Below, piece after piece: positions 45,376 to 55,185 of a stretch of DNA of 64,000 nt. Numbering within the stretch: the stretch's first letter is position 1; the number at the start of each line of letters is the position of its first letter. Both the position numbers and the translations under genes were made by a program. The stretch covers positions 1,061,501 through 1,125,500 of the forward strand of contig NZ_CP133988.1 of NCBI RefSeq assembly GCF_031582885.1, given 5' to 3'. Origin of the DNA: Streptococcus parasanguinis. Its GTDB lineage: Bacteria > Bacillota > Bacilli > Lactobacillales > Streptococcaceae. Under the pieces are notes generated by a model. The model saw only the letters and a list, made by a program, of their open reading frames with translations. It was not told where the DNA came from and did no database searches.

Positions 45376-46107
45376 ATGTCAGATTTACTAAGTATTTATA
45401 AAGAATTGCAAGCTAAAAAATGGGTGGACTTGAGTCACCAAATCAATGCGGAAAGTCCACACTTCCCAGCCCTTCCTGCCTTGCAACAAGAAGATCTTTT
45501 CACATTAAAAGATGGTTTCCATGTTCAAAAATTTACAGTGGTTGGTCAATACGGAACGCATATCGATGCACCGATTCACTTTGTAGAAGGGGGCCGTTGG
45601 TTGGATGAGATTGACCTCAAAGATCTCCTCTTGCCACTTTATGTTATCGACAAGTCTAAAGAAGTTGCTGCCAATCCAAACTTTATCTTGAGCAAACAAG
45701 ATATCTTAGACTTTGAGGCAGAGCATGGACAAATTGCTGAGGGTGCTTTTGTTGCCTTCCGTAGTGATTGGTCAAAACGTTGGCCAGATCAAGATGCTAT
45801 GCGCAATCTTGATGAAAATGGGGTTCAACAAAGTCCAGGATGGAGCCGTGAAGCCTTGGAATTCTTGATTCATGAACGCCATGTTAAGGCTGTGGGTCAT
45901 GAAACCTTTGATACCGATGCAGGTATTCCAGCAGCAGAGCATGGCTTGGTCAATGAATACTACCTCTTGGAACAAAATATCTACCAAGTTGAAGTCTTGA
46001 ACCAATTGGACCAAGTTCCAGCTGTAGGTTCTTTGATTTCGATTGCTTTCCCTCACTGGGACAAGGCAACTGGTTCACCTGTCCGTGCCATTGCCATCTT
46101 ACCATAA
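45376..46107 (+). CDS. Cyclase family protein (KynB-like metal hydrolase fold)
   Basis: Protein of 243 aa with the cyclase/arylformamidase motif HxGTHxDxPxHF in YGTHIDAPIHF (about residues 55-65), whose His and Asp residues bind metal, and HETFDTDAG later. Family members hydrolyse N-formylkynurenine or cyclic amides/lactones; the substrate here is unknown, and no tryptophan degradation genes are nearby. It lies 12 nt after the MetE-like gene and is probably in the same MET-controlled operon, which hints at a role in sulphur amino acid metabolism (inference). Confidence 0.88.
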   Translation: MSDLLSIYKELQAKKWVDLSHQINAESPHFPALPALQQEDLFTLKDGFHVQKFTVVGQYGTHIDAPIHFVEGGRWLDEIDLKDLLLPLYVIDKSKEVAANPNFILSKQDILDFEAEHGQIAEGAFVAFRSDWSKRWPDQDAMRNLDENGVQQSPGWSREALEFLIHERHVKAVGHETFDTDAGIPAAEHGLVNEYYLLEQNIYQVEVLNQLDQVPAVGSLISIAFPHWDKATGSPVRAIAILP

Positions 46108-46118
46108 ACAAAGAAAAA

Positions 46119-46293
46119 GAGAGTGGGACAGAAATCGGTAATTTGATAGAATTCGATTTCGTCGTCCCACCTCCGCACAGTTGAGTAGGGCTGTAAAAGC
46201 TGATGGAATCAGCGTATTAGAGCCCACTCAACCACTGCGTCTTGCTCGACAATCCAAAAACAATTGAGAGGCTAGGACTTTTGCCCCAGCCTC
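46119..46293 (+). repeat. 175-bp three-hairpin repeat, copy D
   Basis: Begins 11 nt after the cyclase stop, in the same orientation. It differs from other copies at a few bases (AATTTGATAG in the first loop, GGAATCAGC and GTATTAG in the middle hairpin, GCCCC in the last arm). The closing hairpin (GAGGCTAGGAC/TGCCCCAGCCTC) is followed by TTATTTTTTA. It lies between converging genes and may terminate both. Confidence 0.88.
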
Positions 46294-46300
46294 TTATTTT

Positions 46301-47650
46301 TTATCTCATTGTCACAAATTCTTCGGATCCGGTTGGGTGAATGGCGACAGTTGCATCGAAATCGGCTTTTGTCGCTCCCATCTTGATAGCAACTGCAAAT
46401 CCTTGGATCATTTCATCCACTCCGTAGCCAAGACCGTGAAGGCCAACGACTTTTTCTTCTGGTCCTGCTGTGATGAGTTTAAATTTTGCTTGCTGGCGGT
46501 GTTGGGTTACAGCAGTGTACATGGAAGCAAATTGAGAAGTATAGACTTTGATATTCTCTTTTCCATAAGTTTGATGGGCTTCTTCCTCCGTTAGGCCAAC
46601 GGTTCCGATAGCGGGGTGAGAAAAGACAACGGTCGGGATGTTTGTATAATCCATTTTGGCATTCACTTTTCCATTGAATAGTCGTTCAGAAAGAGTGCGT
46701 CCAGCTTTAATAGCGACAGGAGTTAATTCTTTTTCTCCTGTGACATCCCCAAGAGCATAGATTCCTGGAATAACTGTATTCTGGTATTCATCTACTTCAA
46801 TGAATCCCTTTTCATTTAAGGTGACGCCTGCAGCTTCTAGATTGAGATCCTGGACGTTTGGTTTTCGTCCTGTTGCCCAGATAACATGATCTGCCACGTG
46901 GCTGGTCATATCCTCAAAATAAATCTTCACACGACCGTCTTCTAATTTTTCAAGCTTCATGGGAACCTTATGTTTGTGAAGCGGAAGGTTTTGTTTTTCC
47001 ATTTCTTCCATTAAGCCATCGACAATGTAGGAATCAAACTTTCTTAAGGGACGATCACCGCGAACGAAGAGATCGGTCTGAACACCAAGGGCATGGAGCA
47101 CACCGGCTAGTTCCACTGCGATGTAGCCAGCTCCAATAATGGCAACAGATGTAGGAAGTTCTTCCCAAGCAAAGACATCATCAGAAGTTTCGCCAAATTC
47201 AGCTCCAGGAACAGAAGGAATAAAGGGATGGGCACCGGTCGCAATTACGATATGCTTGGCCTTAATGGTTTCTCCATTTACCTCAACCGTATGAGCATCC
47301 ACAAAACGGGCACGTCCTTCAATTCGTTCAACCCCATTGCGTTTGAAACTGCCATCATAGGAATTACGGGAACGGTCAATATAGGCTTCGCGATTTTTTC
47401 TTAAGGTTGCAAAATCAAATTTTGTCTGTTCAGAAGTAAATCCATAGTCTGGTCCATAATCGCGAATTGCTTCTGCAATTTGTGCACCATACCACATAAT
47501 CTTTTTAGGCACACATCCTCTGTTGACACAGGTGCCACCCAATTGTTTTTCTTCAATGACAGCAGCGCGCGCTCCGTACTCTCCAGCCCGGTTCATCGTA
47601 GCGATTCCTCCACTACCTCCACCGATTGAAATAATATCAAATTCTTTCAT
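46301..47650 (-). CDS. gor: Glutathione-disulfide reductase
   Basis: FAD/NADPH flavoenzyme of 449 aa that keeps glutathione reduced in the cytoplasm. The FAD site [17 protein letters not shown] is at the N-terminus, the redox-active disulfide is in [13 protein letters not shown] (about residues 39-51), the NADPH fold contains [13 protein letters not shown], and the C-terminal His-Glu pair is in [10 protein letters not shown]. The start has TAGGAGG upstream. In this lineage, glutathione is usually imported or made by GshAB. Confidence 0.95.
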   Translation of the reverse strand: MKEFDIISIGGGSGGIATMNRAGEYGARAAVIEEKQLGGTCVNRGCVPKKIMWYGAQIAEAIRDYGPDYGFTSEQTKFDFATLRKNREAYIDRSRNSYDGSFKRNGVERIEGRARFVDAHTVEVNGETIKAKHIVIATGAHPFIPSVPGAEFGETSDDVFAWEELPTSVAIIGAGYIAVELAGVLHALGVQTDLFVRGDRPLRKFDSYIVDGLMEEMEKQNLPLHKHKVPMKLEKLEDGRVKIYFEDMTSHVADHVIWATGRKPNVQDLNLEAAGVTLNEKGFIEVDEYQNTVIPGIYALGDVTGEKELTPVAIKAGRTLSERLFNGKVNAKMDYTNIPTVVFSHPAIGTVGLTEEEAHQTYGKENIKVYTSQFASMYTAVTQHRQQAKFKLITAGPEEKVVGLHGLGYGVDEMIQGFAVAIKMGATKADFDATVAIHPTGSEEFVTMR

Positions 47651-47679
47651 GTTTTCCTCCTAAATGGGACTTCAGTTTG

Positions 47680-47708
47680 ATTGTAATATCAACTGTTACA
47701 AAAGTCAA
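47680..47708 (-). promoter_or_regulatory. gor promoter
   Basis: Minus strand TTGACT (47708-47703), 17 nt, TACAAT (47685-47680). Confidence 0.7.
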
Positions 47709-47780
47709 GGGTTTAGCATGTTACCAAGCATTTAAATTTCATGTTGCCGTGTCAATTTTAGATAGAAAAGTAAGGAAATA

Positions 47781-47789
47781 TGGTATACT
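47781..47789 (+). promoter_or_regulatory. Promoter of the MacAB-like operon
   Basis: TGG-TATACT at 47781-47789, partly repeated just downstream (TATGGTATAGAAT), so two overlapping -10 elements are possible. The start codon is about 40 nt downstream after GATGGAG. Confidence 0.45.
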
Positions 47790-47829
47790 ATGGTATAGAA
47801 TAAAACGCTTTCTTTGATGGAGAAAAACG

Positions 47830-48987
47830 ATGAAGAAATTGAAAAAATGGCAACTATTTGCAGCTGCAGGTGCAGCTATTGCGGTGATTGGAACAGGAAG
47901 TGTGATGGTGTTTTCGCACCCAAGTACTCCTGATCAAGCAATCACGAAAGAAACTCCAATGGTGCAAACGGTCAAGGATGGATCGATCGCTTCTTCAGTC
48001 TTGTTAACTGGGAAAGTCACTGCCAACCAGGAGCAGTATGTCTATTTTGATGGAACCAAAGGGGATTTGCAGTCGATTTTGGTCAATGTAGGAGATCAAG
48101 TAACAGCCGGTCAGCCGATTGTTCAGTATAGCAGTACAGAGGCCCAAACCGCTTATGATGCAGCCGTTCGTGCTGTCAATAAGGCAGATCGTCAGTTAAA
48201 TGATTTACTGACAAATGGTGTGACCATTGATACGACAGGAGATGAAGAAGCAGATGCCAAATCGGCTTCGCAGACCCAACGAACAGTCGATTCTCAAGCT
48301 AGCGATTTACGAGATGCTAAGTCAGATGCGGTCGATAATATGAACAAGGCTAAGGCTCTTCTGGATGCGACAACAGTCAGGAGTAATACAGATGGTACCG
48401 TGGTCGAAGTCAATAAAGATGTTTCAAAATCGACTACAGGGACCAACCAAACTCTGGTTCACATTGTGAGCAACGGGAATTTACAAGTTAAAGGGGAATT
48501 ATCTGAATACAATTTGGCCAATATCTCTGAGGGTCAGGAAGTGGTCCTCACTTCCAAGGTTTATCCGGATAAAACCTGGACAGGAAAGATTTCTTATGTA
48601 GCGAACTATCCGACTGACGCGGGTCAAGCAGGTGCCAATGCAGCAGGTGGAACACAAGGAAGCGGTGGAGCCAAGTACCCATTTACAGTGGATATTACCA
48701 GTGAGATTGGAGAACTCAAACAAGGCTTTTCTGTCAATATTGAAGTCAAAAGTTCTACTCAACATCCCCTTGTTCCCGTGACAAGTGTCATGGCTGATGG
48801 GGATACGAGTTATGTATGGACGGTCGAAAATGGCAAGGCTAAGAAAGTAAAAGTAACTCTTGGTAACGCCGATGCTGAAAACCAGGAAATCTTGTCAGGC
48901 TTGAAGAAAGATGCTCAAGTTATTGTGAATCCTAATGAGAAACTGGAAGATGGAAAAGAGATCGGAAAATATGACAAAATTGATTGA
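47830..48987 (+). CDS. MacA-like efflux adaptor (HlyD/RND adaptor family)
   Basis: Membrane-anchored adaptor of 385 aa: an N-terminal hydrophobic anchor (about residues 9-30), a split lipoyl/barrel-sandwich domain (YVYFDGTKGDLQSILVNVGDQVTAGQPIVQY and TVRSNTDGTVVEVNKDV), a helical hairpin (about 112-180), a beta-barrel region and a C-terminal membrane-proximal domain. It works with the ATPase and permease downstream; pneumococcal homologues export peptides/antibiotics. Overlaps the ATPase gene by 17 nt. Confidence 0.9.
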   Translation: MKKLKKWQLFAAAGAAIAVIGTGSVMVFSHPSTPDQAITKETPMVQTVKDGSIASSVLLTGKVTANQEQYVYFDGTKGDLQSILVNVGDQVTAGQPIVQYSSTEAQTAYDAAVRAVNKADRQLNDLLTNGVTIDTTGDEEADAKSASQTQRTVDSQASDLRDAKSDAVDNMNKAKALLDATTVRSNTDGTVVEVNKDVSKSTTGTNQTLVHIVSNGNLQVKGELSEYNLANISEGQEVVLTSKVYPDKTWTGKISYVANYPTDAGQAGANAAGGTQGSGGAKYPFTVDITSEIGELKQGFSVNIEVKSSTQHPLVPVTSVMADGDTSYVWTVENGKAKKVKVTLGNADAENQEILSGLKKDAQVIVNPNEKLEDGKEIGKYDKID

Positions 48988-49666
48988 GCTAAAAGGAATT
49001 AATAAAACCTATAAAAATGGGGATCAGGAACTTCGTGTCTTAAAAGACATCGATTTAGAAGTCGAAGAGGGAGAATTTGTGGCCATTATGGGTCCATCTG
49101 GCTCAGGGAAATCGACCTTGATGAACGTCATTGGCTTGTTGGACCGCCCGACCAGTGGAGAGTATTTCCTAGAAGGTCAGGAGGTTGGAAATCTCAGTGA
49201 GAAAAAATTAGCACGTGTTCGAAATGAACAGATCGGTTTTGTCTTTCAACAATTCTTTCTTCTCTCTAAGCTCAATGCCTTTCAAAATGTAGAACTGCCT
49301 CTCATTTATGCAGGGGTTCATCCTGCTAAACGGAAGGAATTAGCTGAGCAGTACCTTGAAAAGGTGGAGCTCCATTCTCGCATGCACCATTTGCCGTCGG
49401 AACTCTCAGGGGGTCAAAAACAGCGGGTTGCGATTGCTCGAGCCCTTGTCAATCAGCCAGCCATCGTCTTAGCAGATGAGCCGACTGGAGCCCTAGATAC
49501 CAAGACGGGGGAGCAAATAATGGACTTGTTAACCAAGCTAAACCAAGAAGGAAAAACCATTATCATGGTTACACACGAGCCAGAAATTGCAGCCTTTGCG
49601 CATCGCCGCATCGTCATTCGTGATGGAGTGATCTCCTCAGATAGCAAGCTGGAAAGGGGGACCTAA
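48971..49666 (+). CDS. ABC transporter ATP-binding protein (MacB-type)
   Basis: ATPase of 231 aa. Walker A is GPSGSGKST (about residues 39-47), the signature is LSGGQKQR, and Walker B is [12 protein letters not shown]. The start is ATG 48971 (MTKLIELKGIN); the longer ORF start at 48935 lies inside the adaptor gene and lacks the family N-terminus. The permease ATG overlaps its stop (TAATG). Confidence 0.93.
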   Translation: MTKLIELKGINKTYKNGDQELRVLKDIDLEVEEGEFVAIMGPSGSGKSTLMNVIGLLDRPTSGEYFLEGQEVGNLSEKKLARVRNEQIGFVFQQFFLLSKLNAFQNVELPLIYAGVHPAKRKELAEQYLEKVELHSRMHHLPSELSGGQKQRVAIARALVNQPAIVLADEPTGALDTKTGEQIMDLLTKLNQEGKTIIMVTHEPEIAAFAHRRIVIRDGVISSDSKLERGT

Positions 49667-51015
49667 TGCAAAATTGGAAATTTGCGATCAGCTCGATTAT
49701 GAGCCATAAATTACGGTCTTTCTTGACCATGGTAGGGATCATTATTGGGGTCGCTTCTGTCGTTGTCATCATGGCTCTGGGAGATGGTATGAAAGCTGGT
49801 GTCACCAAGACCTTCACCAAGGACCAAGAGTATGTACAAATCTCCTATTCTCCCAACAAGAGTGGCTATGTAACAGGAATCAATATTGGCCCTTCTGATG
49901 ATACTGGAGAAGGAGAAGGCGGAGGCGGAGGCGAAAGTGGCCCTGCAGCTGAAGACCGAGGGATGGCTGCTCCATCGGATATCGATGGGGAAAACGCTGA
50001 AGATGTTGATGGTCAAGTCCAAGAAGCACCACCAGTTGTGCAAGAATCTTGGGTTAAGGAATTAACCAAGATTCAAGGCATCGATGGTTACTATGTTAGC
50101 AATACCTCCAATGCAACCATTGCTTTTCAAAAGAAAAAAGCAGAAGGGGTAAACATCCAAGGGGTAAATGAAACCTATTTTTCTGTCAAAAAGGTTGAAC
50201 TCTTATCTGGACGAAAATTAACCCCTTCAGACTATAGTAATTTCTCCCGGGTGGTGCTCCTTGATGAAGGATTGGCCCAACAATTATTTGGAACGGAGAA
50301 TCCACTGAATCAGGTGGTCTCTGTTGGGGACAACAATTATCGTGTCGTTGGTATTTTCAAGGATCCAAATGCAGGGACAGCCCTCTATGGAGCTTCTTCA
50401 GGTGGAAGCGCCTTGATGGCCAATACCCAGCTGGCATCTGAATTCGGAACGGATGAAATTCAAAATATTGTCGTCCATGTGCCGGATGTGAAGCAGATCA
50501 AAACCGTCGGGATCGAAGCTGCTCAAAAGTTAACAGAACTTTCAGGTGTTCGCCAGGGAGAATTTCAAATCTTTAATTTGGATAGCATCCTAGAGGAAAC
50601 CAACAAAGTAGTAGGAATTATGACATCAGTAATCGGAGCTATTGCTGGGATTTCTCTCTTAGTTGGTGGGATCGGAGTCATGAATATCATGTTGGTTTCT
50701 GTCACTGAGCGGACGAGAGAAATTGGCCTTCGCAAAGCATTGGGAGCAACCCGAGGTAAGATTCTGGTTCAATTTTTGATTGAGTCGATGGTCTTGACCA
50801 TCATTGGTGGGCTGATTGGACTTGGCCTTGCTTATGGTGTGAATAGCTTGATTACTACACTCGCAGCAGCCTCCCTAGAAGGACCACCGATTATTTCCTT
50901 AAATGTCGCCATCGGCAGTATTATTTTCTCTGCTTTTGTAGGCATCATCTTTGGAATTTTACCAGCGAATAAGGCTTCTAAGTTAAATCCGATCGAAGCA
51001 CTGCGTTATGAATAA
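49666..51015 (+). CDS. MacB-like ABC permease
   Basis: Protein of 449 aa with the MacB topology: one helix near residues 18-40, a large extracellular domain (about 45-300) and three C-terminal helices (about 320-340, 370-395, 410-435) containing the FtsX block REIGLRKALGATRGKI. The extracellular domain has a short acidic, glycine-rich stretch (about residues 82-95). Together with the adaptor and ATPase it forms a tripartite Gram-positive exporter. Substrate unknown. Confidence 0.92.
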   Translation: MQNWKFAISSIMSHKLRSFLTMVGIIIGVASVVVIMALGDGMKAGVTKTFTKDQEYVQISYSPNKSGYVTGINIGPSDDTGEGEGGGGGESGPAAEDRGMAAPSDIDGENAEDVDGQVQEAPPVVQESWVKELTKIQGIDGYYVSNTSNATIAFQKKKAEGVNIQGVNETYFSVKKVELLSGRKLTPSDYSNFSRVVLLDEGLAQQLFGTENPLNQVVSVGDNNYRVVGIFKDPNAGTALYGASSGGSALMANTQLASEFGTDEIQNIVVHVPDVKQIKTVGIEAAQKLTELSGVRQGEFQIFNLDSILEETNKVVGIMTSVIGAIAGISLLVGGIGVMNIMLVSVTERTREIGLRKALGATRGKILVQFLIESMVLTIIGGLIGLGLAYGVNSLITTLAAASLEGPPIISLNVAIGSIIFSAFVGIIFGILPANKASKLNPIEALRYE

Positions 51016-51020
51016 AAAAT

Positions 51021-51068
51021 AGGAGCGGGTCAGGATGAATGGTTCAGGATTCACCACGCTCCTTTTTT
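51021..51068 (+). terminator. Terminator of the MacAB-like operon
   Basis: AGGAGCG pairs with CGCTCCT at the ends of a longer hairpin, followed by TTTTTT. The rest of the 258-nt gap to lysS contains nothing else that I recognise except the lysS promoter. Confidence 0.75.
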
Positions 51069-51237
51069 GTACTTTTGTCGAACCCTTTTCAATCATATTG
51101 TCTTATACAGGTCAAGCTATTTAGGTAGTCAACGACGGTCTTCAGATGTTTTAGAGTATTCATTCAAGAAGCTGCATTTTTTCTTCCTTCTTATTTTTGT
51201 TTAATTGGTAAATATTAGTGAATTTCTGGCCTAAATA

Positions 51238-51246
51238 TGATAGAAT
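51238..51246 (+). promoter_or_regulatory. Extended -10 promoter of lysS
   Basis: TGA-TAGAAT at 51238-51246, with TTAGGAGG as ribosome binding site 7 nt before the ATG. Confidence 0.5.
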
Positions 51247-51258
51247 AGGAGAGAATAA

Positions 51259-52764
<1,506 letters not shown>

Positions 52765-52772
52765 GCTAAAAG

Positions 52773-52803
52773 AAAACACTGATCGCAAGATCAGTGTTTT
52801 TTA
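52773..52803. terminator. Bidirectional terminator after lysS
   Basis: AAAACACTGATC-GCAA-GATCAGTGTTTT followed by TT. The palindrome also serves the converging minus-strand gene, whose stop overlaps its end. Confidence 0.85.
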
Positions 52804-53424
52804 GTCTTCCATATAAGAGGTGTCGTTCCAAGTATCTAAGTGATAGTGCTCAAAATCATCTGTTGTCAGAATCGTCACGCTGGCATTATCTAGTCCGCCA
52901 TTTTTGCGGAGTTCTCCTGTTTCATAACCAAGCAAGGTTCGAATAGAAGCTGTCAAATTAGCCCCATGTCCAACGATGAGAACAGTATCGAGTTCTTTTC
53001 CTTTCAAACTTTTTACAAAATCGCAGGTCCGTTTGGTTGTATCATAAACCGATTCTGCATCAAAGATTTCATTTTGGAAACGGGCTAGGTTATGTCGAAA
53101 GGCATCCATTTGTTGGGGATAAATGGACGTGATTGTAGCGATCTTAGCTCCTTCCAATTTTCCTAACTTCCACTCACGAAGAGCAGAAGTTAGTTGCAAT
53201 ACTATAGGTTTCTCTAATTGATCAATGATGATCTGTGCAGTATGAACAGCCCGTGGAAGATCACTTGTATAGGCTGCATCAAATGGAACGCTAGCTAAGT
53301 GCTTTCCTAGTTTTTCAAGCTGATGAATAGAGGCTGGTAACAGCGGAGAATCGCCATTTGATCCCTGAAAACGTCCTTCTTCATTCCATTCTGTCCGTCC
53401 GTGTCGTATAAAATATAGTTTCAC
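52801..53424 (-). CDS. Histidine phosphatase family protein
   Basis: Phosphatase of 207 aa with the RHG catalytic motif (FIRHGRTEWN, about residues 5-14, His8 being phosphorylated) and the second active-site His in LIVGHGANL (about 154-162). Broad family that includes phosphoglycerate mutases and phosphatases; the substrate is unknown. Start is GTG 53424 after GGAGACAA. It lies 22 nt after ybaK in a probable operon. Confidence 0.88.
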   Translation of the reverse strand: MKLYFIRHGRTEWNEEGRFQGSNGDSPLLPASIHQLEKLGKHLASVPFDAAYTSDLPRAVHTAQIIIDQLEKPIVLQLTSALREWKLGKLEGAKIATITSIYPQQMDAFRHNLARFQNEIFDAESVYDTTKRTCDFVKSLKGKELDTVLIVGHGANLTASIRTLLGYETGELRKNGGLDNASVTILTTDDFEHYHLDTWNDTSYMED

Positions 53425-53446
53425 AATCTTGTCTCCTTCTCTGTCG

Positions 53447-53920
53447 TTATTCTAAAATATCTGCAAAAGTCGCTTGTACGAAGTCTGCTAGAAGTTGTGG
53501 TTTGATTTGAATACTATGGCCGATTTCCCCGGCAGATACGATCATGGTCTCTAACTGAAGGGCTGATTCATCGAAAAAGATTGGGAAAGGATGCTTTTGA
53601 CGAATGCCCACGGGATTATTGGCACCATGAATATAACCTGTTGTTTTTTCGAGATCCTTTTGAGGAATCATTGCCACTTTCTTATTTCCTGATAATTTGG
53701 CCAATTTTTTCTCTGAAAGATGCTCTGTGATAGGAATGATCCCAATCACTGGACCCGTTTTATCACCTTTGAGAGCTAGGGTTTTGAAAATAGTAGAGCG
53801 ATCAATCCCTTCTGGTAAGATCCCTTCTAAAGCGTTGATTTGTAAGCCTACGTGCTCAATTTTTGCTTTTGTTAAGATCTGCTCGACCAAGGTTTTTTTT
53901 ACTTTATTTTTTTTTGCCAT
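53447..53920 (-). CDS. ybaK: Cys-tRNA(Pro) deacylase YbaK (EbsC family)
   Basis: Trans-editing enzyme (157 aa) that hydrolyses Cys wrongly attached to tRNA-Pro. Family features are KTLALKGDKTGPVIGIIPITEHLSEKKLA region and the KKVAMIPQKDLEKTTGYIHGANNPVG stretch (about residues 80-105), with conserved Lys at the start of the active-site loop. Starts with a good AAAGGAG site. Promoter: TGT-TATAAT at 53978-53970 on the minus strand. Confidence 0.9.
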   Translation of the reverse strand: MAKKNKVKKTLVEQILTKAKIEHVGLQINALEGILPEGIDRSTIFKTLALKGDKTGPVIGIIPITEHLSEKKLAKLSGNKKVAMIPQKDLEKTTGYIHGANNPVGIRQKHPFPIFFDESALQLETMIVSAGEIGHSIQIKPQLLADFVQATFADILE

Positions 53921-53969
53921 GGCTTTCTCCTTTTTTCATTTTCTCTACAAAATCAGATTTCATTAGACC

Positions 53970-53978
53970 ATTATAACA
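53970..53978 (-). promoter_or_regulatory. Extended -10 promoter of ybaK
   Basis: TGT-TATAAT on the minus strand, about 50 nt before the ybaK ATG. Confidence 0.5.
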
Positions 53979-54011
53979 TATAATAGTGGCGATATTACCT
54001 TCCCCTTTGAA

Positions 54012-54058
54012 AATAGAAAACAGCAGAAAAAGTGAAGATCACTTGATCTGCTGTTTTA
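54012..54058 (-). terminator. Terminator of the GH25 gene
   Basis: Minus strand AAAACAGCAG pairs with CTGCTGTTTT, with an inner GATCAAGTGATC palindrome; a TTTT tract follows. Confidence 0.75.
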
Positions 54059-54061
54059 AGG

Positions 54062-54937
54062 CTATGAGGAAGAGTTATCTTTTTGTACCTTGAAAAGTTT
54101 CCGATAAATCGCTTCTTGGTCTTGCGTCGGAGCAATTTGGTTGAGATCCAAGTAGTGTGAGAATCCATTTAATTGCCCTTGAGAGGTATATTGATGCAAG
54201 TCGTATTCCGTATTGGTATCTGGCGCGGCATTGTAGTAGCCATCATCAAATCCATAAGTAGGAATCCAAAGAGCCGTAAATTTATCAGTGGAGATACTAT
54301 GTTCTTCCATGAAGTAGGTTCCGATATAGAGTCCAATATTTTTTGCACCCAAAGCTTGTAGTTTTGCTCGGAAAGCTTCAACACCTGCGTTCATATCCTT
54401 CATGGTTTTTTCCTCAACGTCTAACCAATAGTAGGTCGGTTTGTAAGGAGAAGCAGCCTTGTAAAATTCTTCTGCTTCTTTTTCCATTTCTTTTTTATCC
54501 TTAGCCGCGACATAAGCATAGACTGCGACTGGGATATTTCGTTTTTGGAATTCTTGGATATGGGTTTTAAAAGATTTATCCAGACCATTTAAGTAGGTTG
54601 CTGCATTTTCCTTTTTAGCTTGAGCCCCACTATGGACACGAACGATCACACCTCCCACATTTTGGGAGAGGACATCGTAATCAATTTCACTAGGCAATTG
54701 CCAGCCTGAGATATCAATGATCGGGCGGTCAACCAGTTCTGGATTGATGTCTTCCTCTTTTTTAGAAGAAGAGCTTGCAGTAGTTGTTTTTCGAGGTGTA
54801 TTGGAGTTCGGAATCGTTTGGGTTGTTTCTTGTTGTGCTCTTGCTTGCATATCAGCAATTGTTCGTGAAAGAACGAGAAAAGAAATGAAACTGATAAAAA
54901 AGACCAAGAGAACAACGGGTTTTATCCTTTTTCTCAT
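54062..54937 (-). CDS. GH25 family lysozyme-like protein, membrane anchored
   Basis: Protein of 291 aa. Residues 1-8 are basic, followed by a hydrophobic signal-anchor (about 8-24), a Thr/Ser/Lys-rich linker (about 35-65) and a GH25 domain (about 70-285). The start of the domain is RPIIDISGWQ with the conserved Asp75, and YYWLDVEE (about 174-181) carries the expected catalytic Asp/Glu. GH25 enzymes are N-acetylmuramidases that cut peptidoglycan. There is no choline-binding or LPXTG anchor. The -10 box is only 8 nt upstream and there is no ribosome binding site. Confidence 0.88.
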   Translation of the reverse strand: MRKRIKPVVLLVFFISFISFLVLSRTIADMQARAQQETTQTIPNSNTPRKTTTASSSSKKEEDINPELVDRPIIDISGWQLPSEIDYDVLSQNVGGVIVRVHSGAQAKKENAATYLNGLDKSFKTHIQEFQKRNIPVAVYAYVAAKDKKEMEKEAEEFYKAASPYKPTYYWLDVEEKTMKDMNAGVEAFRAKLQALGAKNIGLYIGTYFMEEHSISTDKFTALWIPTYGFDDGYYNAAPDTNTEYDLHQYTSQGQLNGFSHYLDLNQIAPTQDQEAIYRKLFKVQKDNSSS

Positions 54938-54945
54938 ACAGAATC

Positions 54946-54974
54946 ATTTTACCGTAAAAAAAACGAAAAGGCAA
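54946..54974 (-). promoter_or_regulatory. Promoter of the GH25 gene, abutting the start codon
   Basis: Minus strand TTGCCT (54974-54969), 17 nt, TAAAAT (54951-54946). Eight nucleotides separate the -10 from ATG 54937, predicting an mRNA with no leader or one of a nucleotide or two. The interval from here to 55120 holds A-rich DNA in which I see no gene. Confidence 0.55.
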
Positions 54975-55126
54975 AAGTTAATGCTTAAAAGATCCCAATT
55001 TCAGCCATTATTTTCAAAAAAAAGGAATCTTTTCATCGAAAAAGGATAAAAATATATGAAAATAAGAAAGATATTAAGAATATTTCTGGAAAATAGAGAA
55101 GAAGCCGAATCTTTTCTGGCCTTTCC

Positions 55127-55155
55127 TTGGTTTTGCTTCTTAAAAATGATATAAT
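55127..55155 (+). promoter_or_regulatory. ftsW promoter
   Basis: TTGGTT (55127-55132), 17 nt, TATAAT (55150-55155) with TGA directly before it. Confidence 0.6.
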
Positions 55156-55185
55156 GAAGGTTGAACATTAGGAATATGGTGAATT

